Source: Flavimaricola marinus (GTDB taxonomy: Bacteria > Pseudomonadota > Alphaproteobacteria > Rhodobacterales > Rhodobacteraceae). From it: DNA of 64,000 nt. Both the position numbers and the translations under genes were made by a program. The notes beneath the pieces are model-generated. The model saw nothing but the letters and a program-made list of their open reading frames with translations. It made no database searches and had not been told where the DNA came from. Positions 39,652-48,499 of this stretch are shown in pieces. The stretch covers positions 248,001-312,000 of the forward strand of contig NZ_FXZK01000001.1 in assembly GCF_900184895.1 (NCBI RefSeq), given 5' to 3'. Numbering within the stretch: position 1 is the stretch's first letter; every line of letters starts with the position of its first letter.

Positions 39652-40418
39652 GGGCCAAGCACGGCGGTGGTCAACGGGCTGTCGGCCCGTTCCAATCCCG
39701 CGATCACGTCGAAATGGTGCCGGTCGGGCTCGATGACCAAGCGGCAGGACCAGCGATGGGCGAGCGCCTCGGCCTGCGCCAGAAACACCGGGCGCTCCGC
39801 CGCGCCGACCCAGACCGTGACATCGGCACCGGGCGCGGGCCGGCGCAGCGGGCTTTCGGTCAGGGCCATGATCGCGTCGATCCGCAGACGGGCATTCATC
39901 GAGGTGAACATGAGCGGGGCCAGATCCCCGACCGGAGAGATGGGCACGATCCGGCGCAGCCTGTCGCGCACCGCAAGGTCCACGTCGGCGCATCCGAGGC
40001 GGGCCACGAGATGGCCACCTGCCGAATGCCCTGTCAGATGGATCGGGCCGGGCACCGCACCGGCCGCCACCTCGACCGCGCGGGCGACCTGAGCCGTGAT
40101 CTCGGGGATCGAAACGTCGGGGCAGAGATCATAACCCACGATCGCCACGGCCCAGCCCAAGGCAAACGGGCCGGCAGCCAGATGCGACCACATATCGGGA
40201 TGACCCTCGATCCAATAGCCGCCGTGGACAAACACCAGCAGGCCCTTGGGGTTGGTCGGGCGAAACAGGTCGACCACCTGCCGCGGGCTCGGGCCATGGC
40301 TCAGACGCTCCGGCGGGTGGGCCAGCCGGAATGCGGCGGCGGCGGCCTCCCAGCGGGCCGGATAGGACGATCCATCGGGGATGAAGGCGGCGTTGGCATA
40401 GGCGGCGTCGGCGTGCAT
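39648..40418 (-). CDS. Alpha/beta hydrolase, arylformamidase-like
   Basis: A 256-residue alpha/beta hydrolase. The oxyanion-hole motif is FVHGGYWIEGHPDMW, the nucleophile Ser is in TGHSAGGHLVARL, and a C-terminal His is in PDRHHFDVI, as in kynurenine formamidase (KynB)-like esterases. No signal peptide. ATG 40418 has AAAGGA 6 bases upstream. It ends inside the P1 peptidase stop region, so the two genes converge. The substrate is probably an ester or formamide; nothing else identifies it. Confidence 0.8.
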   Translation of the reverse strand: MHADAAYANAAFIPDGSSYPARWEAAAAAFRLAHPPERLSHGPSPRQVVDLFRPTNPKGLLVFVHGGYWIEGHPDMWSHLAAGPFALGWAVAIVGYDLCPDVSIPEITAQVARAVEVAAGAVPGPIHLTGHSAGGHLVARLGCADVDLAVRDRLRRIVPISPVGDLAPLMFTSMNARLRIDAIMALTESPLRRPAPGADVTVWVGAAERPVFLAQAEALAHRWSCRLVIEPDRHHFDVIAGLERADSPLTTAVLGP

Positions 40419-40510
40419 GGGCGTCCTTTCGACGGCGCGGGCGGAGTCGATGCGGCGCGTCTGTCCCAACCCTAGCCGACCATAGCGGGCATGACCAAAC
40501 CCGAGCGACC

Positions 40511-40543
40511 ATTTTACAAATCTGCCACGAAACCGTTGCACGG
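40511..40543 (+). promoter_or_regulatory. Possible Pho-box-like 11-bp repeats
   Basis: Three weakly similar 11-base units with constant phase, ATTTTACAAAT, CTGCCACGAAA and CCGTTGCACGG, end 53 bases before ATG 40597. This is the spacing of PhoB sites, and the middle unit is the closest to the CTGTCAC-type half-site. Weak similarity; the phytase-type domain downstream makes it worth noting. Confidence 0.3.
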
Positions 40544-40596
40544 GCGTTACCACGATGCGGCATGTGCGGCCCATATTCACCTTGGGAAGGGACACC

Positions 40597-42753
40597 ATGC
40601 CACTCACTCGCATCACGCTCACCAGCCTGCTGGCGCTGACAGCCTCCTTGGGCAGCGCCCAGGAAATGGCCTTCAACCGGATCGCCAGTTTTCCGGTCGC
40701 CAGCAATTCCGACGGGGCGGAGGAAACCTCCTCCGAGATCATCTCCGCCTCGGGCGACGGAATGGTGCTGGCCTATTCCGACAGCCCTCTGGGCGTGGTC
40801 GGTTTCGTCGACATCAGTGATGCGGCCGATCCGCAGCCGTTGGGAACCATCGCCGTGGGCGGAGAGCCAACCGCCGTGTCTATCCTTGGAAACACCGCTT
40901 TTGTCGGGGTCAATACCTCGGCCAGCTACACAGAGCCTTCAGGCAAGCTCGAAGTCTACGATATTGAAACGATGTCCGAGGTCGCCTCCTGCGATCTGGG
41001 CGGCCAGCCGGATTCGACCGCCATCGCCCCCGACGGGTCGTTCATCGCCGTGGCGATCGAGAACGAGCGCGACGAGGATCTGGGCGACGGCCGGGTCGGG
41101 CAACTGCCCGGCGGCTACGTCGCGCTCATCGGGATCGACGACGGGATGCTCGACTGCGGCGGCCTGATCCGGGCGAACGTGAGCGGGCTGGCCGAAATCG
41201 CGCCCGACGACCCCGAGCCGGAATTCGTCGACATCAACAGCCTCGGCGAAACGGTGGTGACGATGCAGGAAAACAACCACATCGTGGTTCTGAACCGGGA
41301 CGGCTCGGTCGCCTCGCACTTCTCCGCCGGGTCGGTCGACCTCACCGGGATCGACGGCACCGACGAACAAGCCGCCCTGATCTTTGACGAGGCACAGCCG
41401 GGCCGCCTGCGCGAACCGGACGGGGTGCAGTGGATCGACGACATGCACATCGCCATCGCCAACGAAGGCGACATGGACGGCGGGTCGCGCGGCTGGACGA
41501 TCCTGTCCGAGAGCGGTGAACTCGTCTACGAAAGCGGGGCCGATTTCGAACATGCCATCGTGCAGATCGGGCACTACCCCGACAGGCGGTCCGATGCCAA
41601 AGGGGTCGAACCCGAAGGCATGGAATTCGCCATATTCGGCGAAACGCCATTCGTGTTTCTGCTGGCCGAGCGGGCCTCGGTCGTCGGCGTCTACGACGTC
41701 ACCGATCCGGCCGCACCCGTGCTGACGCAGCTGCTGCCCTCCGGCATCGCACCCGAAGGGGCCATCGCGATCCCCGGGCGCAACCTCTTTGTCACGGCAA
41801 ACGAGGCAGACCTTGGCGAAGACGGCGCGGCGCGCAGCCACGTGATGATCTACGAATTCGCGGAAGGCACGGCGAGCTACCCGCAGATCACCTCCGAAGG
41901 GGCTGACGACCTGATCGGCTGGGCGGCTCTGTCCGGCCTCGCGGCCGACCTCGACAATCCGGGCACGCTCTACGCCGTCAACGACAGCTTCTTTGGCTAC
42001 CAGCCGACGATCTTCACCATCGACGCCAGCCAGACACCAGCGCGGATCACCGACGCGACGGTCGTGACACGGGGCGGCCGGCCCGCTCAAAAGCTGGACA
42101 TGGAAGGCCTCGCTCTCGACGGCGACGGCGGCTTCTGGATCGCCTCCGAAGGGCGGACCGACAGGATGATCCCGCACGGCATCTATCACGTCGGCAGCGA
42201 CGGCGAGATCGACGCCGAGATCCCCTTCCCGGCCGAGCTTCTGGCGGTCGAACAGCGGTTCGGGGCCGAAGGGATCACGCTGATCGGCAACACCCTCTGG
42301 ATCGCTCTCCAGCGGGAATGGGCGGACGACGCCGACAACACGGCCAAGCTCGTCGCCTACAACCTAGACACCGAGGAATGGGGCGCGGTCAGCTATCCCA
42401 AGACTGAGCCCGCCACTGGCTGGGTCGGGCTCTCCGAGATCACGGCGCACGGCGACTACGTCTATCTGATCGAGCGCGACAATCAGATCGGCGGCAATGC
42501 CGTGACCAAGCAGATCACCCGCGTCGCGCTGTCCGAAATGGTGCCGGCACCGTTGGGAGGCGATCTGCCGGTCGTCAGCCCCGAGGTGGTGCGCGACCTG
42601 ATGGGCGATCTGGCCTCCACCGGCGGCTATGTCGTCGACAAGGTCGAAGGTCTGGCCATCGAAGCTGACGGCACGGCTTGGGTCGTCACCGACAACGACG
42701 GCGTCGATGACAGCTCGGGCGAGACGCTGTTCTGGAGTTTTGCGGTAGAGTGA
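40597..42753 (+). CDS. Exported esterase-like/phytase-type beta-propeller protein
   Basis: A 718-residue exported protein. A signal peptide (TRITLTSLLALTASLGSAQE) is followed by a beta-propeller-like first half with repeated IxxxGD/NxxV segments, and a C-terminal esterase-like domain of the phytase family (PF13449 type), with KLDMEGLALDGDGGFWIASE and EGITLIGNTLWIALQREW. Known members hydrolyse phosphate or carboxylic esters in the periplasm. ATG 40597 has GAAGGGA upstream. It is a single gene with an intrinsic terminator. The activity is not proven. Confidence 0.78.
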   Translation: MPLTRITLTSLLALTASLGSAQEMAFNRIASFPVASNSDGAEETSSEIISASGDGMVLAYSDSPLGVVGFVDISDAADPQPLGTIAVGGEPTAVSILGNTAFVGVNTSASYTEPSGKLEVYDIETMSEVASCDLGGQPDSTAIAPDGSFIAVAIENERDEDLGDGRVGQLPGGYVALIGIDDGMLDCGGLIRANVSGLAEIAPDDPEPEFVDINSLGETVVTMQENNHIVVLNRDGSVASHFSAGSVDLTGIDGTDEQAALIFDEAQPGRLREPDGVQWIDDMHIAIANEGDMDGGSRGWTILSESGELVYESGADFEHAIVQIGHYPDRRSDAKGVEPEGMEFAIFGETPFVFLLAERASVVGVYDVTDPAAPVLTQLLPSGIAPEGAIAIPGRNLFVTANEADLGEDGAARSHVMIYEFAEGTASYPQITSEGADDLIGWAALSGLAADLDNPGTLYAVNDSFFGYQPTIFTIDASQTPARITDATVVTRGGRPAQKLDMEGLALDGDGGFWIASEGRTDRMIPHGIYHVGSDGEIDAEIPFPAELLAVEQRFGAEGITLIGNTLWIALQREWADDADNTAKLVAYNLDTEEWGAVSYPKTEPATGWVGLSEITAHGDYVYLIERDNQIGGNAVTKQITRVALSEMVPAPLGGDLPVVSPEVVRDLMGDLASTGGYVVDKVEGLAIEADGTAWVVTDNDGVDDSSGETLFWSFAVE

Positions 42754-42772
42754 CCCAATGGTTCAGGGTCGG

Positions 42773-42805
42773 AAACGGGGGCCTTCGGGTCCCCGTTTTT
42801 GTTTT
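42773..42805 (+). terminator. Rho-independent terminator after the exported esterase gene
   Basis: AAACGGGG (42773-42780) and CCCCGTTT (42791-42798) form the stem with GCC-TTCG-GGT inside, and a T-rich run (TTTTTGTTTT) follows. It lies between convergent genes and can also act on the minus strand because of the AAA run. Confidence 0.85.
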
Positions 42806-42822
42806 AGGTGGTGCGCTGCACA

Positions 42823-43935
42823 TCAAACGCTGATCCGGCGCACGCTGCCAATCGGCACGGTCTCGCCGGACCTGCGCGATTCAATCGCCGCAAAGGCCAT
42901 GGCAAGGCTGGCAAGGTTCTCGCGCGCGCCATTGGCAGGCTCGGCATCGGCCTCGATGGCCACCAAAAGCGCACCCATCGCGCCCGCAAAGCCATCGTTG
43001 AACCACTGGCCCTCAAGGACAGGTCGCGCCCTGCCCTCGGCGGTGGTCAGCGTCACGCTCTGGACGCCCAGATCGGGGCCGTCGCTGCAAAGGCTGCCCT
43101 TCGTGCCCGCGATATAGGTGGTGTTGCGGGGGCCATGCGGGGCGGCACCGTCAAAGACGAGCGAAGCCTGCCCGCCCTCCATCCGGATCAACGCCTGCGC
43201 CATCAGCGGCACCTTGGCGGCTTGGCCTCTCGCGGTGCTGGCCGTGGCAAAGACCGCCTCGGCACGGTCGCCCACGATGCTGGACACAAAGTCGAACCAG
43301 TGGATGCCGAAATCATAGAGGATCAGGTCCTCGATCCGCTCGAACGGGGTGCCCGCGATCCAACCGTGATCCCAATGGATGCTGGCATGGCACGAGATCA
43401 CTTCCCCGATCAGCCCTGCCTGAACCGCCGCACGCATCCACGCCATGTGAGGGGCCCAGCGGCCATTCTGGTTGACCGCCAGCTTGACGCCATTCGCCTC
43501 GGCCAAATCGACCAGACGGGCGCCCTCGTCCAGATCCAGCACAAACGGCTTTTGCGACAGCACATGCTTGCCCGCCCGCAACGCCGCCTCCATCAGCGCA
43601 AAGCGATCCGCCGGATGCGGCGTGATGTCGACCACGTCGATCGAGCCATCGGCAAAGATGTTCGCCGGATTATCGGTGACCCATGCGTCCGGATAGAACT
43701 GCGCCGACAGGGCCTCCGCCTTGGCGCGGGTGCGGTTGCAAATGGCGGCCACCTCCCAGCCCGCCGCGCGATAGGCCTCCAGATGGCTCGGCGCGATTCC
43801 CCCTGCCCCTATGAGGCCGATGCGCGGGCGATAGTCGCGCGGCATCGGCGGGCGATACGGCAGATCGGGGGCGGCGATGTCCGGCACCTCGGCGGCGGTC
43901 AGCGCATAGGTATCGCTATCCGGCGCCTCGGTCAT
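42823..43935 (-). CDS. Gfo/Idh/MocA-family oxidoreductase 1
   Basis: A 370-residue NAD(P)-dependent sugar or polyol dehydrogenase. After an unusual 35-residue N-terminal extension, the dinucleotide motif is IGLIGAGGIAPSHLEAY. The usual EKP motif is altered to SQKPFVLD, keeping the Lys. The catalytic-region His is in LYDFGIHWFDFV. It overlaps the next Gfo/Idh/MocA gene by 4 bases and ends 70 bases before the terminator of the neighbouring gene. In this locus it probably oxidises or reduces a sugar ring alcohol. Substrate unknown. Confidence 0.85.
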   Translation of the reverse strand: MTEAPDSDTYALTAAEVPDIAAPDLPYRPPMPRDYRPRIGLIGAGGIAPSHLEAYRAAGWEVAAICNRTRAKAEALSAQFYPDAWVTDNPANIFADGSIDVVDITPHPADRFALMEAALRAGKHVLSQKPFVLDLDEGARLVDLAEANGVKLAVNQNGRWAPHMAWMRAAVQAGLIGEVISCHASIHWDHGWIAGTPFERIEDLILYDFGIHWFDFVSSIVGDRAEAVFATASTARGQAAKVPLMAQALIRMEGGQASLVFDGAAPHGPRNTTYIAGTKGSLCSDGPDLGVQSVTLTTAEGRARPVLEGQWFNDGFAGAMGALLVAIEADAEPANGARENLASLAMAFAAIESRRSGETVPIGSVRRISV

Positions 43936-45005
43936 GGGATCAACGGCAGAGTGCGCTTTTCAGCGGCGGATTTGGCGGCGGTATCGACGATCCGCTGCCC
44001 GATCAGGCTGATGGCCGGGTCGAGCGGGCCGGTGACGGCCTCGCCGCGGTCAAGACAGCCCAGCACATATTCGATCGCATTGCGACGGCCCTCTGGCAGC
44101 GGATCGGCAGGCACCGGGGTCGGCTCCGGGCGGGCGCGGGTCTGCACGGTGACATGGCTGGCATAGTCCGGGCTGGCGATGGTCCCGTCGGTGCCGACAA
44201 AGGTGAACCCGCAGGTCGGCTGCGGCCGGATCGTCCACGGATCGGTGAAGGTGCCCCACCGGGTCTCCATCCGGGAAAGGCCACGCGGATAGCGGCAAAC
44301 GGTAATGGAATGCTGGTCGACCTCGATCCCCGGGGTCTCGTCGATCACCGACGTCACCTCCAGCGGGGCGACGCCGTTCATGTACCACGTGCCCAGGGTC
44401 GCCCCATAGCCGAGGTAATCCAGCAGACTACCGCCGCCCGACGCCTTCTTGTACCACCAACTGTCGGGCTTCTGACGCTCGACTTCTTCGGGGGTCACCT
44501 CGACCTTGTCGGCAAGGTGATAGAGCGGGCCGCGATTGCCGTCATAGAAATGAACCTCCAACAGCTCGCCAATCACACCCTCGTCGATCAGACGCTTGGC
44601 GGTCACATGGCTCTCGACCCATGTCAGCGGCCAATTCACCGCCAAGGTCTTGCCGGCCTGCTCCATGGCATCGATCATCCGGCGGGCATCCGCGACGGTC
44701 CCGGCAAAGGGCTTCTCGACAAACACATTCGTGCCATACGACGCCAGCCGCTCGGTATAATCCGCATGGTCGGCAGTGGCAGCGCACAGGATCGCCAGAT
44801 CCGGCCCCGTCGCCATACAGGCATCGAAATCGGTAAAGACCCGCTCTGGCGGGATCGCGAAATTGGCGATGGCATCGGTCATCCGGGCCGGATCGGGATC
44901 AAAGATACCGGTGATCTCCGCATCCGGATGATCGTGAACCAGACGGAGCAGATCGCCTATATGCATATGGTCGAAACTGATGCCCGCGATGCGAAACTTG
45001 GCCAT
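43932..45005 (-). CDS. Gfo/Idh/MocA-family oxidoreductase 2
   Basis: A 357-residue Gfo/Idh/MocA dehydrogenase. The N-terminus MAKFRIAGISFDHMHIGDLL has an unusual dinucleotide motif (GISFDHMHIG rather than GxGxxG), so cofactor binding may differ; the EKPFAGTVADAR motif is intact. The C-terminal domain has QKPDSWWYKKASGGGSLLDY, the beta-sheet substrate face. It overlaps oxidoreductase 1 and lies 10 bases after the transporter permease gene. It is probably part of the same catabolic pathway. Confidence 0.83.
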   Translation of the reverse strand: MAKFRIAGISFDHMHIGDLLRLVHDHPDAEITGIFDPDPARMTDAIANFAIPPERVFTDFDACMATGPDLAILCAATADHADYTERLASYGTNVFVEKPFAGTVADARRMIDAMEQAGKTLAVNWPLTWVESHVTAKRLIDEGVIGELLEVHFYDGNRGPLYHLADKVEVTPEEVERQKPDSWWYKKASGGGSLLDYLGYGATLGTWYMNGVAPLEVTSVIDETPGIEVDQHSITVCRYPRGLSRMETRWGTFTDPWTIRPQPTCGFTFVGTDGTIASPDYASHVTVQTRARPEPTPVPADPLPEGRRNAIEYVLGCLDRGEAVTGPLDPAISLIGQRIVDTAAKSAAEKRTLPLIP

Positions 45006-45015
45006 GAAATCCTCC

Positions 45016-46002
45016 CTAGCGGCTTTGCTCGGTGAGCCGGATATAGATCGTCGTGACGGTCAGAATAATCAGGCCAAACAGGATGCGACGGGCACCTTCC
45101 GGCATCTGGAGCAGGGTCAGAAGCGTGCCGAGCACGGTCAGGATCAACGCGCCCAGAATGGTGCCGCCATAGCCGCCGCGGCCGCCAAAGATCGAGGTGC
45201 CGCCGATCACCGCCGCCGCGACCGAGGGAAGCAGCAGAGGGTTCACGAGGCTCAGGCTCGGTGCCTTGATGAGGCCGACATACAAAAGGCCAGTAACCCC
45301 CGCGATCAGGCCCGACAGGGCATAAAGCGCCAGAAACACCTGCCACGGACGCACGCCCGAAATCCGCGAGGCGGTCTCGTTCGAGCCCAGCGCATAGAGC
45401 AACCGGCCAAAGCCCGTCCGGCGTTGCGCCCAGATGATCAGCACCGCCATCGGCACAAACAATAGCAGGGAATTGGGCAACCCCCACGTCCGGCCCGTGC
45501 CCAGCCACGCAAGGCCGTCCGGCACCACAGAGCCACTGGCAATGACAAAGCGCTGATAGACCTGCAAACAGCCCGTGGCGATCAGCCCGGTGCCAAGGGT
45601 CATGATCAGCGGATGCACCCGACAGACGGCGACGCCAAAGCCGTTGACCAGCCCCATCAGGATCGCAGGCAAAAGCCCGATACAAATCGCCAGGGGCACG
45701 CCCACAATCGGCACTTGGGTGGCCATGACAAAGGCGCTGATGGTGGCGGCCACCGCGGCCGACAAATCAATCCCGCCAGTGAGCATCGTCATGGTCTGAC
45801 AGGCGGCCAGCATGGCCAGCGGAATGGCAAACTTGATCGTGTTACCGATCCAGCGCTCGTTGACGATGCCCGGGCGCATGAACTCCAACACGCCCACGAG
45901 CAGCAGCAACAAGACCACCAAGGGGATCAACGGATTGTCGGCCACGAAGCGGCCCACACGTTTCAGAGTCAGCGGCTCGCGCACTTGGGTCTCGGCTGTC
46001 AT
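45016..46002 (-). CDS. Ribose-type ABC transporter permease 2
   Basis: A 328-residue RbsC-type permease with about 9-10 helices. The family loop is seen in LALYALSGLIAGVTGLLYVG and GGTSIFGGRGGYGGTILGAL (the GG-rich C-terminal loop); TMLTGGIDLSAAVAATISAF is the N-terminal signature. ATG 46002 overlaps the first permease by 4 bases. With the other permease, ATP-binding protein and binding protein it forms a carbohydrate importer. Confidence 0.92.
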   Translation of the reverse strand: MTAETQVREPLTLKRVGRFVADNPLIPLVVLLLLLVGVLEFMRPGIVNERWIGNTIKFAIPLAMLAACQTMTMLTGGIDLSAAVAATISAFVMATQVPIVGVPLAICIGLLPAILMGLVNGFGVAVCRVHPLIMTLGTGLIATGCLQVYQRFVIASGSVVPDGLAWLGTGRTWGLPNSLLLFVPMAVLIIWAQRRTGFGRLLYALGSNETASRISGVRPWQVFLALYALSGLIAGVTGLLYVGLIKAPSLSLVNPLLLPSVAAAVIGGTSIFGGRGGYGGTILGALILTVLGTLLTLLQMPEGARRILFGLIILTVTTIYIRLTEQSR

Positions 46003-46949
46003 TTCTGCCTCCCGCGATAGGCGATCACGCCGCCGAACATCACCACTACGACCATGATCGTGCCCTCCACGATGGTCGTCACGTTGGGGTCCACCGACAT
46101 CAGGGTCAGGTCCATCCGGACAAGGCGCAGGATGATCACCGCGATGATCGGGCCCAATATCGCGCCCTTGCCGCCGCCCAGAACGACCCCGCCCAAGACC
46201 ACCGCCGAGACCGAGGCCATGAGGTAAGGTCCGGGAATCGGCTCTCCGTTGCCGGTGCTCAGGGTCAGGGTCAACCCGCCCAGCGCCGCGAACAGGCCGC
46301 AAACCGCATAGGCCGCGATGCGGGTCCGGCCCACCGCCACGCCTGAACGATAGGCGGCCAACTCGTCGCTGCCGATGGCATAGATCGACAGACCCAGCTT
46401 GGAGCGTTTGAGCGGCACCCAGATCAACGCCACGCAGACCACCAGAAAGACAAAGCTCTTCGGCAGCCAAGGCACTAGAAACGGGCCCACGATCAACTGG
46501 CGCAGCCACGGGGTCGCGGCGCCTCCGGGGGCGTTCAGAATGAGCAGGGCCACGCCCTCCCAGACATAGAGCATCGCCAATGTGACCACGATGTCCGGCA
46601 CCCGGGTCAGCACGATCAGCGCCCCGTTGATCGCGCCCATGGCAAGGCCGATCAGCAAGACGACGATCACGGCCACCACCGTCATCCCGTCCCCCGCCCC
46701 GTCCATCAAGACCGCAGCGGTGACACCCGCCACCGCCATCATCGAGGCAACCGACAGGTCGATCCCGCCCGCGATCACCACGACAGCCATCGCGGCCGTG
46801 GCAAAGGCAAAGGGCAACGTAGCGCGGGACAGGCTATCAAGACCGCTCGCGCCAAACTCCGGCTGGATCATCCGGGTCAGGATGAACAGCAGCACGAGGA
46901 TCGACAGCAACCCCGCCGTCCAGCCGTGCTTCGTGATCAGGCGGCTCAT
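45999..46949 (-). CDS. Ribose-type ABC transporter permease 1
   Basis: A 316-residue RbsC-type permease with about 9 helices. AMAVVVIAGGIDLSVASMMA is the family GGIDLSV segment, and SAVVLGGVVLGGGKGAILGP is the C-terminal loop. It overlaps the ATP-binding gene upstream (4 bases) and permease 2 downstream (4 bases). Two different permeases imply a heterodimeric channel. Confidence 0.92.
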   Translation of the reverse strand: MSRLITKHGWTAGLLSILVLLFILTRMIQPEFGASGLDSLSRATLPFAFATAAMAVVVIAGGIDLSVASMMAVAGVTAAVLMDGAGDGMTVVAVIVVLLIGLAMGAINGALIVLTRVPDIVVTLAMLYVWEGVALLILNAPGGAATPWLRQLIVGPFLVPWLPKSFVFLVVCVALIWVPLKRSKLGLSIYAIGSDELAAYRSGVAVGRTRIAAYAVCGLFAALGGLTLTLSTGNGEPIPGPYLMASVSAVVLGGVVLGGGKGAILGPIIAVIILRLVRMDLTLMSVDPNVTTIVEGTIMVVVVMFGGVIAYRGRQK

Positions 46950-48445
46950 GCGGGCTCCCCTTCGGCGCGAGTCAGCCCGTAGGCGGCGCGCATCAGCGTC
47001 GGCTCGTCGGCATCCGCAGCCTCGATCACATCGACGACCTTGCCGTTGAAGATCACCACCGCACGATCACAGGCCGCTGGCACTTCGGCCAGCTCCGACG
47101 TGTAATACAGCACCGACGCGCCCTGTGCCGCCAACTCGCGGACCAGCAGGTAAATCTGGCGCTTGGTGCGCACGTCGATGCCGCGGGTCGGGTCAAACAA
47201 CAGCAGCGTATCCACCCCCGCCGCGATCCAGCGGCCGATGGTCACCTTCTGCTGATTGCCGCCCGACAGTCGCTGCACCTCGCCCATCGCGCGGGTGTCG
47301 ATCTGCAGGCGGTCGATTGCGGCAGCCACCTTGTCAGCCTCCGCCTTCATGCGAATGGCACCCCATTTCGAGATGCGGGCCAATTGCGGCAAGGCAATGT
47401 TCTCATGCACCGAGCGGGACATCAGCAGCCCGTCGGCCCGGTCGCCCGGCACATAGGTCAGACCCGCAGCGATGGCGTCGGCGGGGTGGGAAAAGCTCAC
47501 CGGCACGTCGTCAATCGCGATCTGGCCCGCGGTCGGCTTGATCATCCCGGCCAGCGCCTCGAACAACTCGTCCTGGCCCTGGCCTTCCAAGGCGACAACG
47601 CCCAGAACCTCTCCGCGATGCAGATCGAGCGAGACGTCCTCCAGCTTTGATCCAGCGGCCAGATGGCGAACCCGCACATGGGCCTCGCCCTTGCCGCCGT
47701 GGCCAGTGGCGGCATCGCGAGTCGGCGCCTTGTCGAGCACCGTGCCCAGCATCAACTCGACCACCTGCTCCTCGACACCGGGGGCAATCGGCAGATCACC
47801 CACGGTCTCGCCGTCGCGCAGCACCGTGGCGCGGTCGCAAATCTGCGCGATCTCGGCAAAGCGGTGGGAGATATAGATCACCGACTGGCCCTTGTCGGCC
47901 TGCGCCCGCACGGTCCTCAACACCTTGTCCACCAGATCGGTCGGCAAAGCGGCGGTCATCTCGTCGAGCAGCAGAACATCGGGCTTCGCCGCCAGGGCAC
48001 GGGCAAGATCGAGAATGCGCAAGGTGGCCAGCGGCAGCGCACCGATCATATCGTCGAGCCGGAGGCCCTCGATGCCAAGCTCGGCCACCCAGTGCCGGAA
48101 ATCGTCAACCGGGGTATCGGCAAGGCGCAGGTTGTCGGCCACGCTCAGATCCGGGATCAGCGACGGCTCTTGATACACAGGCAACAGGCCAGAGCGGCGG
48201 GCCTCGGCGGGCGAGCCGACGCGGCGCTCTTCGCCCTTGATACGGACATGGCCGGTGTCGGGGCGCAACGCCCCGGTCAACACTTTGACGAACGTGGATT
48301 TTCCGGCACCGTTTGCGCCCATCAGAGCGACGATCTGGCCCTTCTGAATGGTCAGCGACGCATCGCGCAGCGCGACGACCGCGCCGAATTTCTTCGAAAC
48401 GCCCTGCGCATCCAGCAGCGACGTCTGTGGCTCGTGTTCAGTCAT
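46946..48445 (-). CDS. Sugar ABC transporter ATP-binding protein (RbsA/MglA type)
   Basis: A 499-residue fused double ATPase of the sugar importer. NBD1 has Walker A GANGAGKST at 43-51 and Walker B VLLLDE at 157-162, but its signature region is ALPLATLRILDLARAL instead of an LSGGQ-like sequence. NBD2 has an intact signature, LSGGNQQKV, but a degenerate Walker A (LEGQGQDELFEAL) and Walker B (LLLFDPTRG, Phe-Asp for Asp-Glu). One composite site should be active and the other is dead. ATG 48445 has AAGGGC 6 bases upstream. It overlaps permease 1. Confidence 0.92.
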   Translation of the reverse strand: MTEHEPQTSLLDAQGVSKKFGAVVALRDASLTIQKGQIVALMGANGAGKSTFVKVLTGALRPDTGHVRIKGEERRVGSPAEARRSGLLPVYQEPSLIPDLSVADNLRLADTPVDDFRHWVAELGIEGLRLDDMIGALPLATLRILDLARALAAKPDVLLLDEMTAALPTDLVDKVLRTVRAQADKGQSVIYISHRFAEIAQICDRATVLRDGETVGDLPIAPGVEEQVVELMLGTVLDKAPTRDAATGHGGKGEAHVRVRHLAAGSKLEDVSLDLHRGEVLGVVALEGQGQDELFEALAGMIKPTAGQIAIDDVPVSFSHPADAIAAGLTYVPGDRADGLLMSRSVHENIALPQLARISKWGAIRMKAEADKVAAAIDRLQIDTRAMGEVQRLSGGNQQKVTIGRWIAAGVDTLLLFDPTRGIDVRTKRQIYLLVRELAAQGASVLYYTSELAEVPAACDRAVVIFNGKVVDVIEAADADEPTLMRAAYGLTRAEGEPA

Positions 48446-48467
48446 GCCTGCCCTTGGGTTGGAGGAT

Positions 48468-48491
48468 GGGCCCCGCTGAAACGCGGGGCCC
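48468..48491 (-). terminator. Intercistronic hairpin between binding-protein and ATPase genes
   Basis: GGGCCCCGC (48468-48476) pairs perfectly with GCGGGGCCC (48483-48491) around a 6-base loop, 9 bases after the binding-protein stop. Such hairpins often protect the abundant binding-protein mRNA and reduce readthrough to the ATPase gene. Confidence 0.5.
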
Positions 48492-48499
48492 AAACAGTG

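Noticed and set aside
42808-44166. 452-codon plus-strand open frame opposite the two Gfo/Idh/MocA genes
   Set aside because: Shadow of the minus-strand genes; arginine- and glycine-rich without domain.
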